Origin: a virus
IMG/VR virus record: IMGVR_UViG_3300025425_000009
Coordinates: 1 to 64,000 of that record
Reading direction: 5' to 3' (one strand)
DNA length: 64,000 nt
The translations under genes were made by a program, and so were the position numbers. The notes under the pieces were generated by a model, which saw only the letters and a program-made list of their open reading frames with translations, was not told the origin of the DNA and searched no databases. This document shows, one piece after another, positions 40,557 through 47,754 of the stretch (positions are counted from its first letter, which is position 1; every line of letters begins with the position of its first letter).

Positions 40557-41531
40557 ATGCTAATTGGACACACAGATGAAACTTCATACAGCCTTTACCC
40601 AAGTCAACACCCATGGGCAAGAGAGCTATACGACCAAGCAGTAGCGAACACGTGGTTCCCCCACGAAATTCCTTTGAAAGAGGATCTTATTGATTTTGAA
40701 AATATGACAGTTGACGAGCGTCATGCAATAGAGTTCATAATGTCTTTCTTCAACCCAGCAGAACTCATTGTAAACAGAACACTTGCTCTAGGAGTATACC
40801 CATACCTTACAGCACCTGAGTGTCATCTGTACCTTGCAAAACAAATGTGGGAAGAAGCGAACCACTGCGTTTCATTCGAATATGTTCTTGAAACATTTCC
40901 GTTTGATCGTGAAAAGATCTATGGCCACCACAACAACGTACCAGAAATGATAGCTAAAGAAGCTTACCTGAAACGTTATCTAGACCCTGTGATTGGTGAC
41001 GGAGTTGACATCACCACAGTTGAAGGAAAGCAGGCGTTCATACGTAACCTTGTTGCAATCAACATAGTTACAGAAGGTATCTGGTTTTACTCAGGATTCA
41101 TGGTAATGCTCTCATTCCGTCAGCGAAACAAGCTTCGAAACTTTGGATCAATGATTAACTGGGTACTTCGAGATGAAAGTCTTCACCTCAAGTTTGGAAT
41201 GACACTCATTCTTACAGTGCTTGATGAAAACAAGGACATTGTGACAGACGAGTTTGCAGAAGAAATTCAAGCAATGATTGTGGAAGGAGTGGAACTTGAA
41301 ACTGCGTACAACAAGGTACTGTTTCCAAACGGTATTCTAGGACTCAATGCAGACTATGTAAACCAGTACGTAAAGTATGTAGCGGATCGTAGATTCGAAG
41401 AACTCGGGTTTGAACCACACTACAACGTGACTAACCCTGCAAAGTGGATGACTACCTCTACAGATGTGTATGAACTAGTTAACTTCTTTGAACAGCAAAA
41501 TACCTCGTATGAGGTAAACGCTAAGGCGTAA
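40557..41531 (+). CDS. nrdB: Ribonucleotide reductase small subunit, class Ic-type
   Basis: 324 aa. Metal ligands align as Glu69, Glu100, His103, Glu173, Glu207 and His210 (FNPAELIV, WEEANHCVSF, TEGIWF, RDESLH). Position 107, where the radical Tyr122 of E. coli sits, is Phe, and the first ligand is Glu rather than Asp. Both changes are the signature of class Ic enzymes using a Mn/Fe cofactor. Supplies dNTPs; the large subunit must be elsewhere or from the host. A glutaredoxin lies at 44551. Confidence 0.9.
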   Translation: MLIGHTDETSYSLYPSQHPWARELYDQAVANTWFPHEIPLKEDLIDFENMTVDERHAIEFIMSFFNPAELIVNRTLALGVYPYLTAPECHLYLAKQMWEEANHCVSFEYVLETFPFDREKIYGHHNNVPEMIAKEAYLKRYLDPVIGDGVDITTVEGKQAFIRNLVAINIVTEGIWFYSGFMVMLSFRQRNKLRNFGSMINWVLRDESLHLKFGMTLILTVLDENKDIVTDEFAEEIQAMIVEGVELETAYNKVLFPNGILGLNADYVNQYVKYVADRRFEELGFEPHYNVTNPAKWMTTSTDVYELVNFFEQQNTSYEVNAKA

Positions 41532-41563
41532 CGGTTCACTGGCAACTGACAGGTTGCCGACAT

Positions 41564-41635
41564 GGAGGCATAGTGTAACGGACAACATGTAGGTCTTCGA
41601 AACCTGAGATCCTGGTTCGAATCCAGGTGCCTCCA
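41564..41635 (+). tRNA. tRNA-Arg(TCG)
   Basis: Acceptor GGAGGCA/TGCCTCC, anticodon loop CTTCGAA, T-loop TTCGAAT. Reads CGN. Confidence 0.9.
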
Positions 41636-41645
41636 CCTGACGTAA

Positions 41646-41654
41646 TGTTATAAT
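41646..41654 (+). promoter_or_regulatory. Extended -10 promoter
   Basis: TGTTATAAT, identical to five other sites in the window. Lies just after tRNA-Arg and before the small gene at 41683. Confidence 0.5.
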
Positions 41655-41682
41655 AACTATCTTAGCAAGTAACTTATTCTAT

Positions 41683-41823
41683 ATGCCAGAAGAACTTACA
41701 CAGGAACAAATTGAGCAGAACAAGGAGGAATCTCTTAGAAATAGAGCAGCCGCTGACAAGCAGGCTGAGGAGTTCGGTCATAACGATCCCAGCACAGACT
41801 TTGTTTGTGACAGCTGCCAATAG
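41683..41823 (+). CDS. Small acidic protein
   Basis: 46 aa (MPEELTQEQIEQNKEES to FVCDSCQ). Helical and acidic, ends with a CxxC pair. Behind an extended -10 promoter and ahead of tRNA-Tyr. Function unknown. Confidence 0.55.
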   Translation: MPEELTQEQIEQNKEESLRNRAAADKQAEEFGHNDPSTDFVCDSCQ

Positions 41824-41833
41824 GCAGTTACCT

Positions 41834-41917
41834 GCTAGCATGGCATGAGTGGTCAATGGCACTGGGCTGTAAACTCAGCGACTTCGGTCTACGCAGGTTC
41901 GAATCCTGCTGCTAGCA
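41834..41917 (+). tRNA. tRNA-Tyr(GTA)
   Basis: Class II: acceptor GCTAGCA/TGCTAGC, anticodon loop CTGTAAA, variable arm CGACTTCGGTC, T-loop TTCGAAT. Confidence 0.92.
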
Positions 41918-41923
41918 CAACAT

Positions 41924-41998
41924 GGTGGGTATAGTGTAATGGTCGCACTTCAGATTGTGATTCTGACAGTTCGGGATCATTCCCCGATTCCCACCCCA
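41924..41998 (+). tRNA. tRNA-His(GTG), swapped T-loop
   Basis: G-1 present, acceptor GTGGGTA/TTCCCAC with one T-T mismatch, anticodon loop TTGTGAT, T-stem TCGGG/CCCGA with loop ATCATTC (A54, T58), encoded CCA. Confidence 0.88.
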
Positions 41999-41999
41999 T

Positions 42000-42071
42000 G
42001 GCGCCGTGGTAAAATGGTTAATACGCAGGATTTTCATTCCTGAGTTCGCAGTTCAATTCTGCGTGGCGTCA
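42000..42071 (+). tRNA. tRNA-Glu(TTC)
   Basis: Acceptor GGCGCCG/TGGCGTC, anticodon loop TTTTCAT, T-loop TTCAATT. Follows tRNA-His by 1 nt. Confidence 0.88.
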
Positions 42072-42099
42072 CAACATAAGAGCTGAACACATAGGTAAT

Positions 42100-42127
42100 A
42101 AAAAAGGCCCAACTCGCTAAGAAGGGC
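42100..42127 (-). terminator. Terminator of a minus-strand mini-operon
   Basis: GCCC/GGGC hairpin with a T-run on the minus strand (A-run on plus, 42100-42105), 12 nt after the stop of the membrane peptide. Confidence 0.75.
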
Positions 42128-42138
42128 TCTTTGTGTTA

Positions 42139-42261
42139 TCAGAATGTTACCACTACAACGCCTACACCAATTAGGAGCATGCATATAGCACCGTAATACA
42201 TTTCTGAAAAGGTTAACAAGATGATAGAGCAAACACATAATATAACTAATCCAAGTTCCAT
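42139..42261 (-). CDS. Small two-helix membrane peptide
   Basis: 40 aa, almost entirely hydrophobic: MELGLVILCVCSIILLTF, then GAICMLLIGVGVVVVTF. Overlaps the end of the upstream minus-strand gene by 16 nt. Convergent with the tRNA array. Function unknown; membrane insertion is clear. Confidence 0.6.
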   Translation of the reverse strand: MELGLVILCVCSIILLTFSEMYYGAICMLLIGVGVVVVTF

Positions 42262-42419
42262 GGGTCTCTTCCCTTGGGGATGTTAGTTGTGGCGTCTGCA
42301 CGGTCTACGTTGACAGTGTCATCTTCGGTGTTGACAAGCTCTGGATAGAGAGTGTCCTCTTTACTAGTGATGTCTTGTTCAAAACTAGACTTGCGGGGTG
42401 TCATATCTTTTATGTCCAT
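42246..42419 (-). CDS. Small acidic protein on opposite strand
   Basis: 57 aa (MDIKDMTPRKSSFEQDI to GRDPWNLD). Preceded by a minus-strand TATAAT 10 nt upstream and followed by an overlapping membrane peptide and a terminator, so this is a complete two-gene unit against the local direction. Not recognised. Confidence 0.6.
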   Translation of the reverse strand: MDIKDMTPRKSSFEQDITSKEDTLYPELVNTEDDTVNVDRADATTNIPKGRDPWNLD

Positions 42420-42429
42420 ATCATTAGTT

Positions 42430-42435
42430 ATTATA
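42430..42435 (-). promoter_or_regulatory. Minus-strand -10 box
   Basis: TATAAT on the minus strand, divergent from the plus-strand TATAAT at 42453-42458. Confidence 0.6.
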
Positions 42436-42452
42436 TACTAGACACAATGGTA

Positions 42453-42458
42453 TATAAT
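42453..42458 (+). promoter_or_regulatory. -10 box of a small RNA
   Basis: TATAAT, start expected near 42465. No ORF follows before the terminator. Confidence 0.55.
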
Positions 42459-42464
42459 AAACAT

Positions 42465-42633
42465 AGGAGAGTACGCTCTTCAGTGCCGACTCAGGTCCGC
42501 TACCGAATTGGCAAACAACGTGAGTCTTGAATTGACCCACATAACCTGTAGAAAGGAGACAATATCTGATTCTTAACTGAATCCCATAAAGAACCATTTG
42601 CCGCTGGGTATAGCATTGATGGTTCTTTTTTTT
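42465..42633 (+). ncRNA. Stand-alone small RNA with own terminator
   Basis: About 170 nt between a TATAAT and a strong terminator (AGAACCAT/ATGGTTCT, eight T). Contains AGAG/CTCT, GACTCA/TGAGTC and GATTC/GAATC hairpins and no convincing ORF. Class unknown. Confidence 0.55.
42590..42633 (+). terminator. Rho-independent terminator
   Basis: 8-bp perfect stem with a 21-nt loop then eight T. Confidence 0.85.
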
Positions 42634-42640
42634 GAGAGAG

Positions 42641-42685
42641 TTGTTAACAGGTATCAGTTTACACAATGCCTATCTTTGTTATAAT
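42641..42685 (+). promoter_or_regulatory. Composite promoter with extended -10
   Basis: TTGTTAACA 42641-42649, TTTACA 42658-42663, TGTTATAAT 42677-42685. Combines both promoter types seen in the window. Confidence 0.75.
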
Positions 42686-42698
42686 AGGAAAGGAAGCC

Positions 42699-42800
42699 AT
42701 GGACATATATGCACTACCAGAGATACAAGACGAAGACGTCAAAGAGCTAATTGAGTCAGACGTTCACAAAGGTGACTACCACAGTCTAGCGTTACTATGA
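42699..42800 (+). CDS. Very small acidic protein
   Basis: 33 aa (MDIYALPEIQDEDVKEL...), 13 nt after the -10. ATGA overlap with the next gene supports translation coupling. Confidence 0.5.
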   Translation: MDIYALPEIQDEDVKELIESDVHKGDYHSLALL

Positions 42801-42976
42801 TACCGCGACTAACCTATGCTGAAAGAAAGGCACTCCAACTTGCAAATTGTGCAAGAAACAACCACAAAATACTCGGTGGAAAGTGCTTGGAGTGTGACCT
42901 TAGATTCATAAAGCCCAAGAAGCAAACAACGACCCTACCTAAGGGTAACTCCTCAGGAGTCCAGGAGTCTCGTTGA
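42797..42976 (+). CDS. Small basic Cys-containing protein
   Basis: 59 aa. NCARNNHKILGGKCLECDLRF may form a zinc site. The start overlaps the previous stop (ATGA). Followed by a terminator. Confidence 0.5.
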   Translation: MIPRLTYAERKALQLANCARNNHKILGGKCLECDLRFIKPKKQTTTLPKGNSSGVQESR

Positions 42977-42998
42977 AATACACGAGGCTTCTTTTTTT
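42966..42998 (+). terminator. Rho-independent terminator
   Basis: AGTCTCGT/ACGAGGCT stem (one G-T) then seven T. The stop codon of the preceding gene is inside the loop. Confidence 0.8.
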
Positions 42999-43004
42999 CT
43001 GGTT

Positions 43005-43265
43005 ATGAAAACCAACAACTTATCAATCTATCGTACTATCATGACAAGACAGCAAACAATGTGGGCATGGGTGGACAAATCAGACACCAACAGCAAAGGT
43101 ATCATTTTCGTAGATGAAACAAAACTGGCGGTTAGCAAGATGCGTGCATCAGTAGTTGCAAAACTGAAAGCAGCTGACACACCAGGTGGAAAAGATACAC
43201 AGGAGATGAGGACACTTTGTAAATCTTCAGTTATTCAAAAAGTCACAGTAACCTACACAACATAA
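43005..43265 (+). CDS. Hypothetical protein
   Basis: 86 aa. Contains QTMWAWVDKSDTNSKGIIFVDETK, mixed alpha/beta. Starts only 7 nt after the terminator T-run, so expression may rely on read-through. Not recognised. Confidence 0.55.
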   Translation: MKTNNLSIYRTIMTRQQTMWAWVDKSDTNSKGIIFVDETKLAVSKMRASVVAKLKAADTPGGKDTQEMRTLCKSSVIQKVTVTYTT

Positions 43266-43266
43266 T

Positions 43267-43461
43267 ATGTTCGGATCTATATTGCATGAGTTGTACAAAA
43301 GAAAGATATTGCTTGCTTCAGACACACAAACCACGGAAGACAAGGCTTTGCAGATAATAGAAGAGCTAACATCGGACAAGCGAGTTGACACACTAGCTGC
43401 CATAACCATGGTAGAATCACTTGTTTCGTCCATGCGAGTGCCTCATGGCAGCAACAAATAA
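43267..43461 (+). CDS. Small helical protein
   Basis: 64 aa, 1 nt after the previous stop. All-helical by composition. Function unknown. Confidence 0.55.
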   Translation: MFGSILHELYKRKILLASDTQTTEDKALQIIEELTSDKRVDTLAAITMVESLVSSMRVPHGSNK

Positions 43462-43487
43462 CAGTTTATACAGTAACTAACCTTTAC

Positions 43488-43874
43488 ATGATTTTCAAAA
43501 GAAACAACGACCTAGTGCAGTCCTTAGAAGATACCAAATTGCATGTTATACAACTACAGCGCGATATTGCTTCTCTTAGTCATGACCGTGCAATAGAGTT
43601 GAAGGACCTTCATGCATCTCATAAACGAGAAGTGGACAGACTAATGTTTGAAGCTGAGTTTGCAGATAACACTGAAATCAAAGAACTTAGGAAAACCTTT
43701 ACTGAACTTGACAAGGCTTACGGAATCCTAACCAAGGAAAACGACATGCATAAACAAATACTTGAATTAGACGCAGACATCATAGATGTTAAGACTTTGA
43801 TTTCTGAGCTAATGGCTAAACTCCCTACAGTTAACATTTCAGGTCTGCTTGCTCAACCAGCAGATAAGAAATAA
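43488..43874 (+). CDS. Coiled-coil protein
   Basis: 128 aa, heptad-like charged helix for most of its length (LEDTKLHVIQLQRDIASLSH...). No domain. Possibly oligomeric. Confidence 0.6.
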   Translation: MIFKRNNDLVQSLEDTKLHVIQLQRDIASLSHDRAIELKDLHASHKREVDRLMFEAEFADNTEIKELRKTFTELDKAYGILTKENDMHKQILELDADIIDVKTLISELMAKLPTVNISGLLAQPADKK

Positions 43875-43877
43875 CGC

Positions 43878-44297
43878 ATGTCTATGTATTCAGAGGATTG
43901 CACACAGTCTGCATGGAGAGCTGCAAGGTCACTTGCAGATCAATACCAAGACTGGGAAATACGCTCACTCGAAAATACTGGTCTCATGAACCGAGGTGTG
44001 GCTGTTGTTAGAGTAATGCTCATAAACAAGATGGCCGACACGCATACCTACTTGACCATGTCTACAGGTGTTGCAAGGTGTCTTGAAGAAATGTTGGACC
44101 ATGAACCTACTGCTTCTTATCAAACTCCTCCATACATGTGCATTGACACCACTGGCTTGCGTGGAAATGTAGGTATTACTTCCGATGACCACACCCGATT
44201 CCACATGACAAGGCAGCCAGTTGACGATACTGTGGATAGATACAAAGCAAGTCTTAGGAAAGTTACATCATATCGTAACAGCCAGAATAAGTTATAA
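43878..44297 (+). CDS. Hypothetical protein
   Basis: 139 aa, mixed alpha/beta, 3 nt after the coiled-coil gene. GVAVVRVMLINKMADTHTYL looks like a central strand-helix. Not recognised. Confidence 0.6.
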   Translation: MSMYSEDCTQSAWRAARSLADQYQDWEIRSLENTGLMNRGVAVVRVMLINKMADTHTYLTMSTGVARCLEEMLDHEPTASYQTPPYMCIDTTGLRGNVGITSDDHTRFHMTRQPVDDTVDRYKASLRKVTSYRNSQNKL

Positions 44298-44299
44298 TT

Positions 44300-44449
44300 A
44301 TGAAAGACGTGCTAAACTTTTACCTCGATAAAGACGCCCATCTCATTCTGGAAACAGAGGATGACTTCTTTAGACAAGGTGGTTGCCAGTCTTCCAGAAC
44401 CTGGGAGCCAGTCGACGAAGATCAAGTTGACAAGAAGGAACCTGAATAA
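44300..44449 (+). CDS. Small acidic protein
   Basis: 49 aa (MKDVLNFYLDKDAHLILETEDD... KKEPE), 2 nt after the previous stop. Precedes tRNA-Phe. Function unknown. Confidence 0.55.
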   Translation: MKDVLNFYLDKDAHLILETEDDFFRQGGCQSSRTWEPVDEDQVDKKEPE

Positions 44450-44460
44450 GGTTCCAACTT

Positions 44461-44531
44461 GCTCCTGTAGCTCAATGGTAGAGCGTCCGTTTGAAGCACG
44501 GAAGACAACAGTTCGATTCTGTTCAAGAGCG
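44461..44531 (+). tRNA. tRNA-Phe(GAA)
   Basis: Acceptor GCTCCTG/CAAGAGC with one mismatch, anticodon loop TTGAAGC, T-loop TTCGATT. Isolated from the main array. Confidence 0.85.
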
Positions 44532-44535
44532 CTAA

Positions 44536-44544
44536 TGTTATAAT
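44536..44544 (+). promoter_or_regulatory. Extended -10 promoter, leaderless spacing
   Basis: TGTTATAAT ending 6 nt before the ATG of the glutaredoxin gene. Any -35 would lie inside tRNA-Phe. Confidence 0.55.
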
Positions 44545-44550
44545 CACACT

Positions 44551-44778
44551 ATGATAACAATATACACAACGCCAACATGCAAGTACTCAGACAAAGTCAG
44601 AAGGCTGTTGGAGGATGCAGGCAAGGACTACAAGATATGTAACGTGCTCATGGATCCTGCAGCGAGGGACCACTTAATAGACAAAACAGGTGAGGTGTTT
44701 GCACCAACCATAGAAGTAGACGGACAGTTCTTAGTAGGCTTCATTAAGTCAGATGTACAACGCATGCTAAATGTGTAA
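44551..44778 (+). CDS. Glutaredoxin-like protein
   Basis: 75 aa. YTTPTCKYSDKVRRLLEDAG has the glutaredoxin active site in CxxS (monothiol-like) form, and FAPTIEVDGQ supplies the cis-Pro. Probably a reductant for the phage ribonucleotide reductase. Last plus-strand gene before convergence. Confidence 0.82.
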   Translation: MITIYTTPTCKYSDKVRRLLEDAGKDYKICNVLMDPAARDHLIDKTGEVFAPTIEVDGQFLVGFIKSDVQRMLNV

Positions 44779-44833
44779 CCTCATTGTGAGGCAGAACTAC
44801 ATACACGAGTTACACAAGCAATAGTGGCGTAAT

Positions 44834-44877
44834 AAAAAAGGTCTAGACGGTAATAATACTATCTAGATCCTTTTTTT
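44834..44877. terminator. Bidirectional terminator
   Basis: A-run, hairpin GGTCTAGA...TCTAGATCC, T-run. Lies between the plus-strand and minus-strand gene blocks and can stop both. Confidence 0.85.
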
Positions 44878-44888
44878 ATCTCTGAGGG

Positions 44889-45377
44889 TTATCCACAGAG
44901 TCCTTGTTCATACGGCTTGTGTGACCATCCTCCTCCAAGACCATGCAGTTTTGAAGCGTTCCAGTCAGCAGTTCCGTATTTGCTCAGAACCCACATTGTG
45001 AGTTCTATGTTATCGTTGGCATTGAGTTTCTGGCGTGAATGACCATGGCCCCAATACATACTCGAATAACTTGCCCATGTTGAATCGATATATTGATACA
45101 CTCCTCCTGCGGAGGATGTGCTGTTTCTTGCATCTGCCTTGAAATTACTTTCTGCACATGCAATATTCAACGCTAGACTTTGATCGACATTATGCTCAAT
45201 GGCATATAGTCTGACACGGTCGTGATTTGTAAGATCAACATCTAGTGCGTCAGCAAGTTCTACTATATCCAGCGGCTGCTCTAATAGAGCAAGCATAGAT
45301 TCGACTTCAAACTTAACCTCAGGTTCATTAGATGCATGGGCTATCAGAGCGATACCCATTAAAGTCCATACAATCAC
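44889..45377 (-). CDS. Secreted lytic transglycosylase-like protein
   Basis: 162 aa. N-terminal hydrophobic signal (MIVWTLMGIALIAHA). SLT-like catalytic region ALNIACAESNFKADARN (Glu in AES) followed by AGGVYQYIDSTWASYS. Ends in GGGWSHKPYEQGLCG. Degrades peptidoglycan; could act in lysis or be virion-borne. Last gene of the late block. Confidence 0.8.
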   Translation of the reverse strand: MIVWTLMGIALIAHASNEPEVKFEVESMLALLEQPLDIVELADALDVDLTNHDRVRLYAIEHNVDQSLALNIACAESNFKADARNSTSSAGGVYQYIDSTWASYSSMYWGHGHSRQKLNANDNIELTMWVLSKYGTADWNASKLHGLGGGWSHKPYEQGLCG

Positions 45378-45425
45378 TATTGTGAATATTAGTTTGTTGG
45401 AAATACACTTTGGTAAATGATAATC

Positions 45426-45740
45426 TTATCCGTGTGTCTTGGCTGATATGCCGACGGAGTTAAACGCTTTAGCGACAGTAGGAATAACAAGTGGCTGTAG
45501 GATCATTTTGTATGATGCTACCGCTACTGTTGCAGCAGTCAAAAATGACTGTCCGAAATCCTGCCATGAGACGAATTGAAACCCGTCTTGTATCAGAACT
45601 GCCACGACTACTGTAATAACTGCTGTACCTGCTCTTCGTGCAGAAGATGCACCAAGCGCTGGAATTAAAGCAAGAATACCTGACACCACTGCAGCTGCCA
45701 TTCCGGCTACTTCAGGGGTCAATAGAGATGGTTCAATCAT
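45426..45740 (-). CDS. Holin-like membrane protein
   Basis: 104 aa with three hydrophobic stretches (about residues 8-30, 38-50, 63-85) and a short polar tail. Position between two peptidoglycan hydrolases fits a holin. No family signature. Confidence 0.6.
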   Translation of the reverse strand: MIEPSLLTPEVAGMAAAVVSGILALIPALGASSARRAGTAVITVVVAVLIQDGFQFVSWQDFGQSFLTAATVAVASYKMILQPLVIPTVAKAFNSVGISAKTHG

Positions 45741-45779
45741 AACGTACTTTGTTTAAGTGAATAATAACACCCATGATTG

Positions 45780-45788
45780 ATTATAACA
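45780..45788 (-). promoter_or_regulatory. Extended -10 promoter, minus strand
   Basis: TGTTATAAT on the minus strand, about 40 nt before the holin-like gene. Confidence 0.5.
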
Positions 45789-45888
45789 AACATGAGTGAG
45801 ATTGACAACAGATGCACAATAGAGGAGCGGTAAGAAAACAAACAAACAACCACTCCTCTGCTCTGCACCCGTTGCAGGTGCTCCTGTT

Positions 45889-47745
45889 TTACTTCTTGTG
45901 CTGTCTAACCTTTGCCCATATGAAGCCGTCGTTGCTTACAACATGGTCTGTTATTGTAACAGTGTCCCCTTGATACAGCACTGAAATAGGTGAGTTAGCT
46001 AACGAAGGGTCCTGCCTAAAGTTAACGTTGGTGTCAAGTACTGCTGTGTTACCTGGCTGGAAAGATGGGTTATCTATGGTCGCAAACTGTAGACCGTCGA
46101 CTCTACCAAGTGCCATGTACCCTTCTGTTGGTTCAGACTGTGCAGGTGTGTCTTCAAATGAAAATCCAAAGTGTTCCATAATAGGAGCGATAGGTGAGAA
46201 TATAGCTATCCTATCAGATCCAGCAAATATCTGACCAACTGGTTGCCTTTTGGTGTTTACTACAAGTGAGGAAGAGTCTCCTCCTGCAGTGAAGTAACTT
46301 CCGTCATTTGCAACAAGCACCTGATTTACAAATTTTCCAGTTAGACGTTCTCCTGTAGTTTTGTCGATTCCGTAGCCGACTGAAATTGTCACACCTGTTG
46401 CAACCACCTTGGACGTTTGTGTTCCTGTGGTTCTACCTGATTTGATAACAGTGTCTCCTGTCTTTGCTACAGCAGGAGTAGGGATTATATCGCCAAGTTT
46501 GTTTTGTGTAAGTGCTTGGTACGGCACTGTAAGTTTTACAAGTGCAGTGTCAAACCTGTTTGCTGTTGCTCCATCTAAATGCAGCATCTCACCTTCGGTG
46601 CATTGGCCTATCACATCTTTTCTTTTGTCACCTCCATCTAATACGGAAGGCTGAATGATGTTGTCACCTAGCTTTGCTCCTTTCCAGTGAGGAAACGCAC
46701 AGTGTGTGTTTTGTAAAGCATAAGCATCTCCGTCTTTGAACACTATTGCTCCAAGTGTACATGCTGTTCCTTTGTGCCACACTGCAGAGGTGCCTCCTTT
46801 GACTGGTCTGTGTCTATCACCGTGCACAGCCATGCCCATTGAAGTAACGTCCCCTACAACAATTACATCTGTTCTCACTCCACGTATCTTCCTTGGTATT
46901 ACATCTTCTGCACTAAGGGCAGAGATGGTATCTTTTACGCTAACCAACACAACAATTCCGTCCTTGCCTTCACCATTTTTTGGGCCAACTCCTACACCAA
47001 CCACATTCTGTTTTGTAAGTAGTTCATCTTCCACTTGCTCCTTAACTGCTGTAGGATCTGCACCTCTGAATAAGTTGAACATAGATTTTAGTAAGTTTAT
47101 AAACATAACGAATAAGTGAGTTGTCTCAGGCTCTTCAGGTGCCGGAGTCTCTATGTCCCATTCAGGTTGGGGTATACCAAGGAGATTACATATACCATTG
47201 GCAATTCCTATGGCAGCCTTCCTGTGCCCTCCTTCAGTCTGTAGAGTAAGCCAGTCTGACTTGTTTGTCATATAACAAGTCTCAACAAGAACAGATCGTA
47301 CATTGACCTGGTTGATCCAAGCTAGACTTCCTACATATGAGAGTGATTGATCTTTCGGTCCTCTGTCTCTAATACCTAATGAACTTGCAATTTCAGATGA
47401 CATCACCTTGGCAATGTTCTTTGATATTTGACTTGAGCCATGATAAGCTTCAACTCCACTGACATCACTGTTTGAATTTGCGTTTAGATGTATGTCCACT
47501 GCAATACCGTCGTTTAAGTTCGGTGCTACTAAGTCAGCCCAAGCTATGGACTGTGAAAGTGTCAGATTGTCTGGTACAAAGTGAGGTGTCACACCTGCTA
47601 GTTCAAGCAAAGGAATGAGTTCATCTCTAATTAGCATTGCTTCGTCAGCTTCTTGGAATGTAGCGTATGTCACTACTTTACCAGGGTCGTGGTCATGATG
47701 ACCAGCATTTATAATTACAACTTTTTTTGTTTTCTTTAAATACAT
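45889..47745 (-). CDS. Amidase - trypsin-like protease - SH3 fusion
   Basis: 618 aa. Residues 8-190: Amidase_3 with zinc ligands His16, Glu32 and His86 and catalytic Glu155 (LVETCYM). Residues 205-228: hydrophobic amphipathic segment. Residues 240-530: chymotrypsin-fold serine protease with His348 (QNTHC), Asp399 (NRFDTALV) and Ser491 (GGDSSS). Residues 565-618: SH3-like domain. One protein could cut both the peptide stem and protein of the envelope. The combination is unusual for an endolysin. Confidence 0.82.
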   Translation of the reverse strand: MYLKKTKKVVIINAGHHDHDPGKVVTYATFQEADEAMLIRDELIPLLELAGVTPHFVPDNLTLSQSIAWADLVAPNLNDGIAVDIHLNANSNSDVSGVEAYHGSSQISKNIAKVMSSEIASSLGIRDRGPKDQSLSYVGSLAWINQVNVRSVLVETCYMTNKSDWLTLQTEGGHRKAAIGIANGICNLLGIPQPEWDIETPAPEEPETTHLFVMFINLLKSMFNLFRGADPTAVKEQVEDELLTKQNVVGVGVGPKNGEGKDGIVVLVSVKDTISALSAEDVIPRKIRGVRTDVIVVGDVTSMGMAVHGDRHRPVKGGTSAVWHKGTACTLGAIVFKDGDAYALQNTHCAFPHWKGAKLGDNIIQPSVLDGGDKRKDVIGQCTEGEMLHLDGATANRFDTALVKLTVPYQALTQNKLGDIIPTPAVAKTGDTVIKSGRTTGTQTSKVVATGVTISVGYGIDKTTGERLTGKFVNQVLVANDGSYFTAGGDSSSLVVNTKRQPVGQIFAGSDRIAIFSPIAPIMEHFGFSFEDTPAQSEPTEGYMALGRVDGLQFATIDNPSFQPGNTAVLDTNVNFRQDPSLANSPISVLYQGDTVTITDHVVSNDGFIWAKVRQHKK

Positions 47746-47754
47746 ATTGAAAAA

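Noticed and set aside
44361-44543. ORF spanning tRNA-Phe
   Set aside because: Runs through a well-folded tRNA and overlaps the better supported gene at 44300 in another frame.
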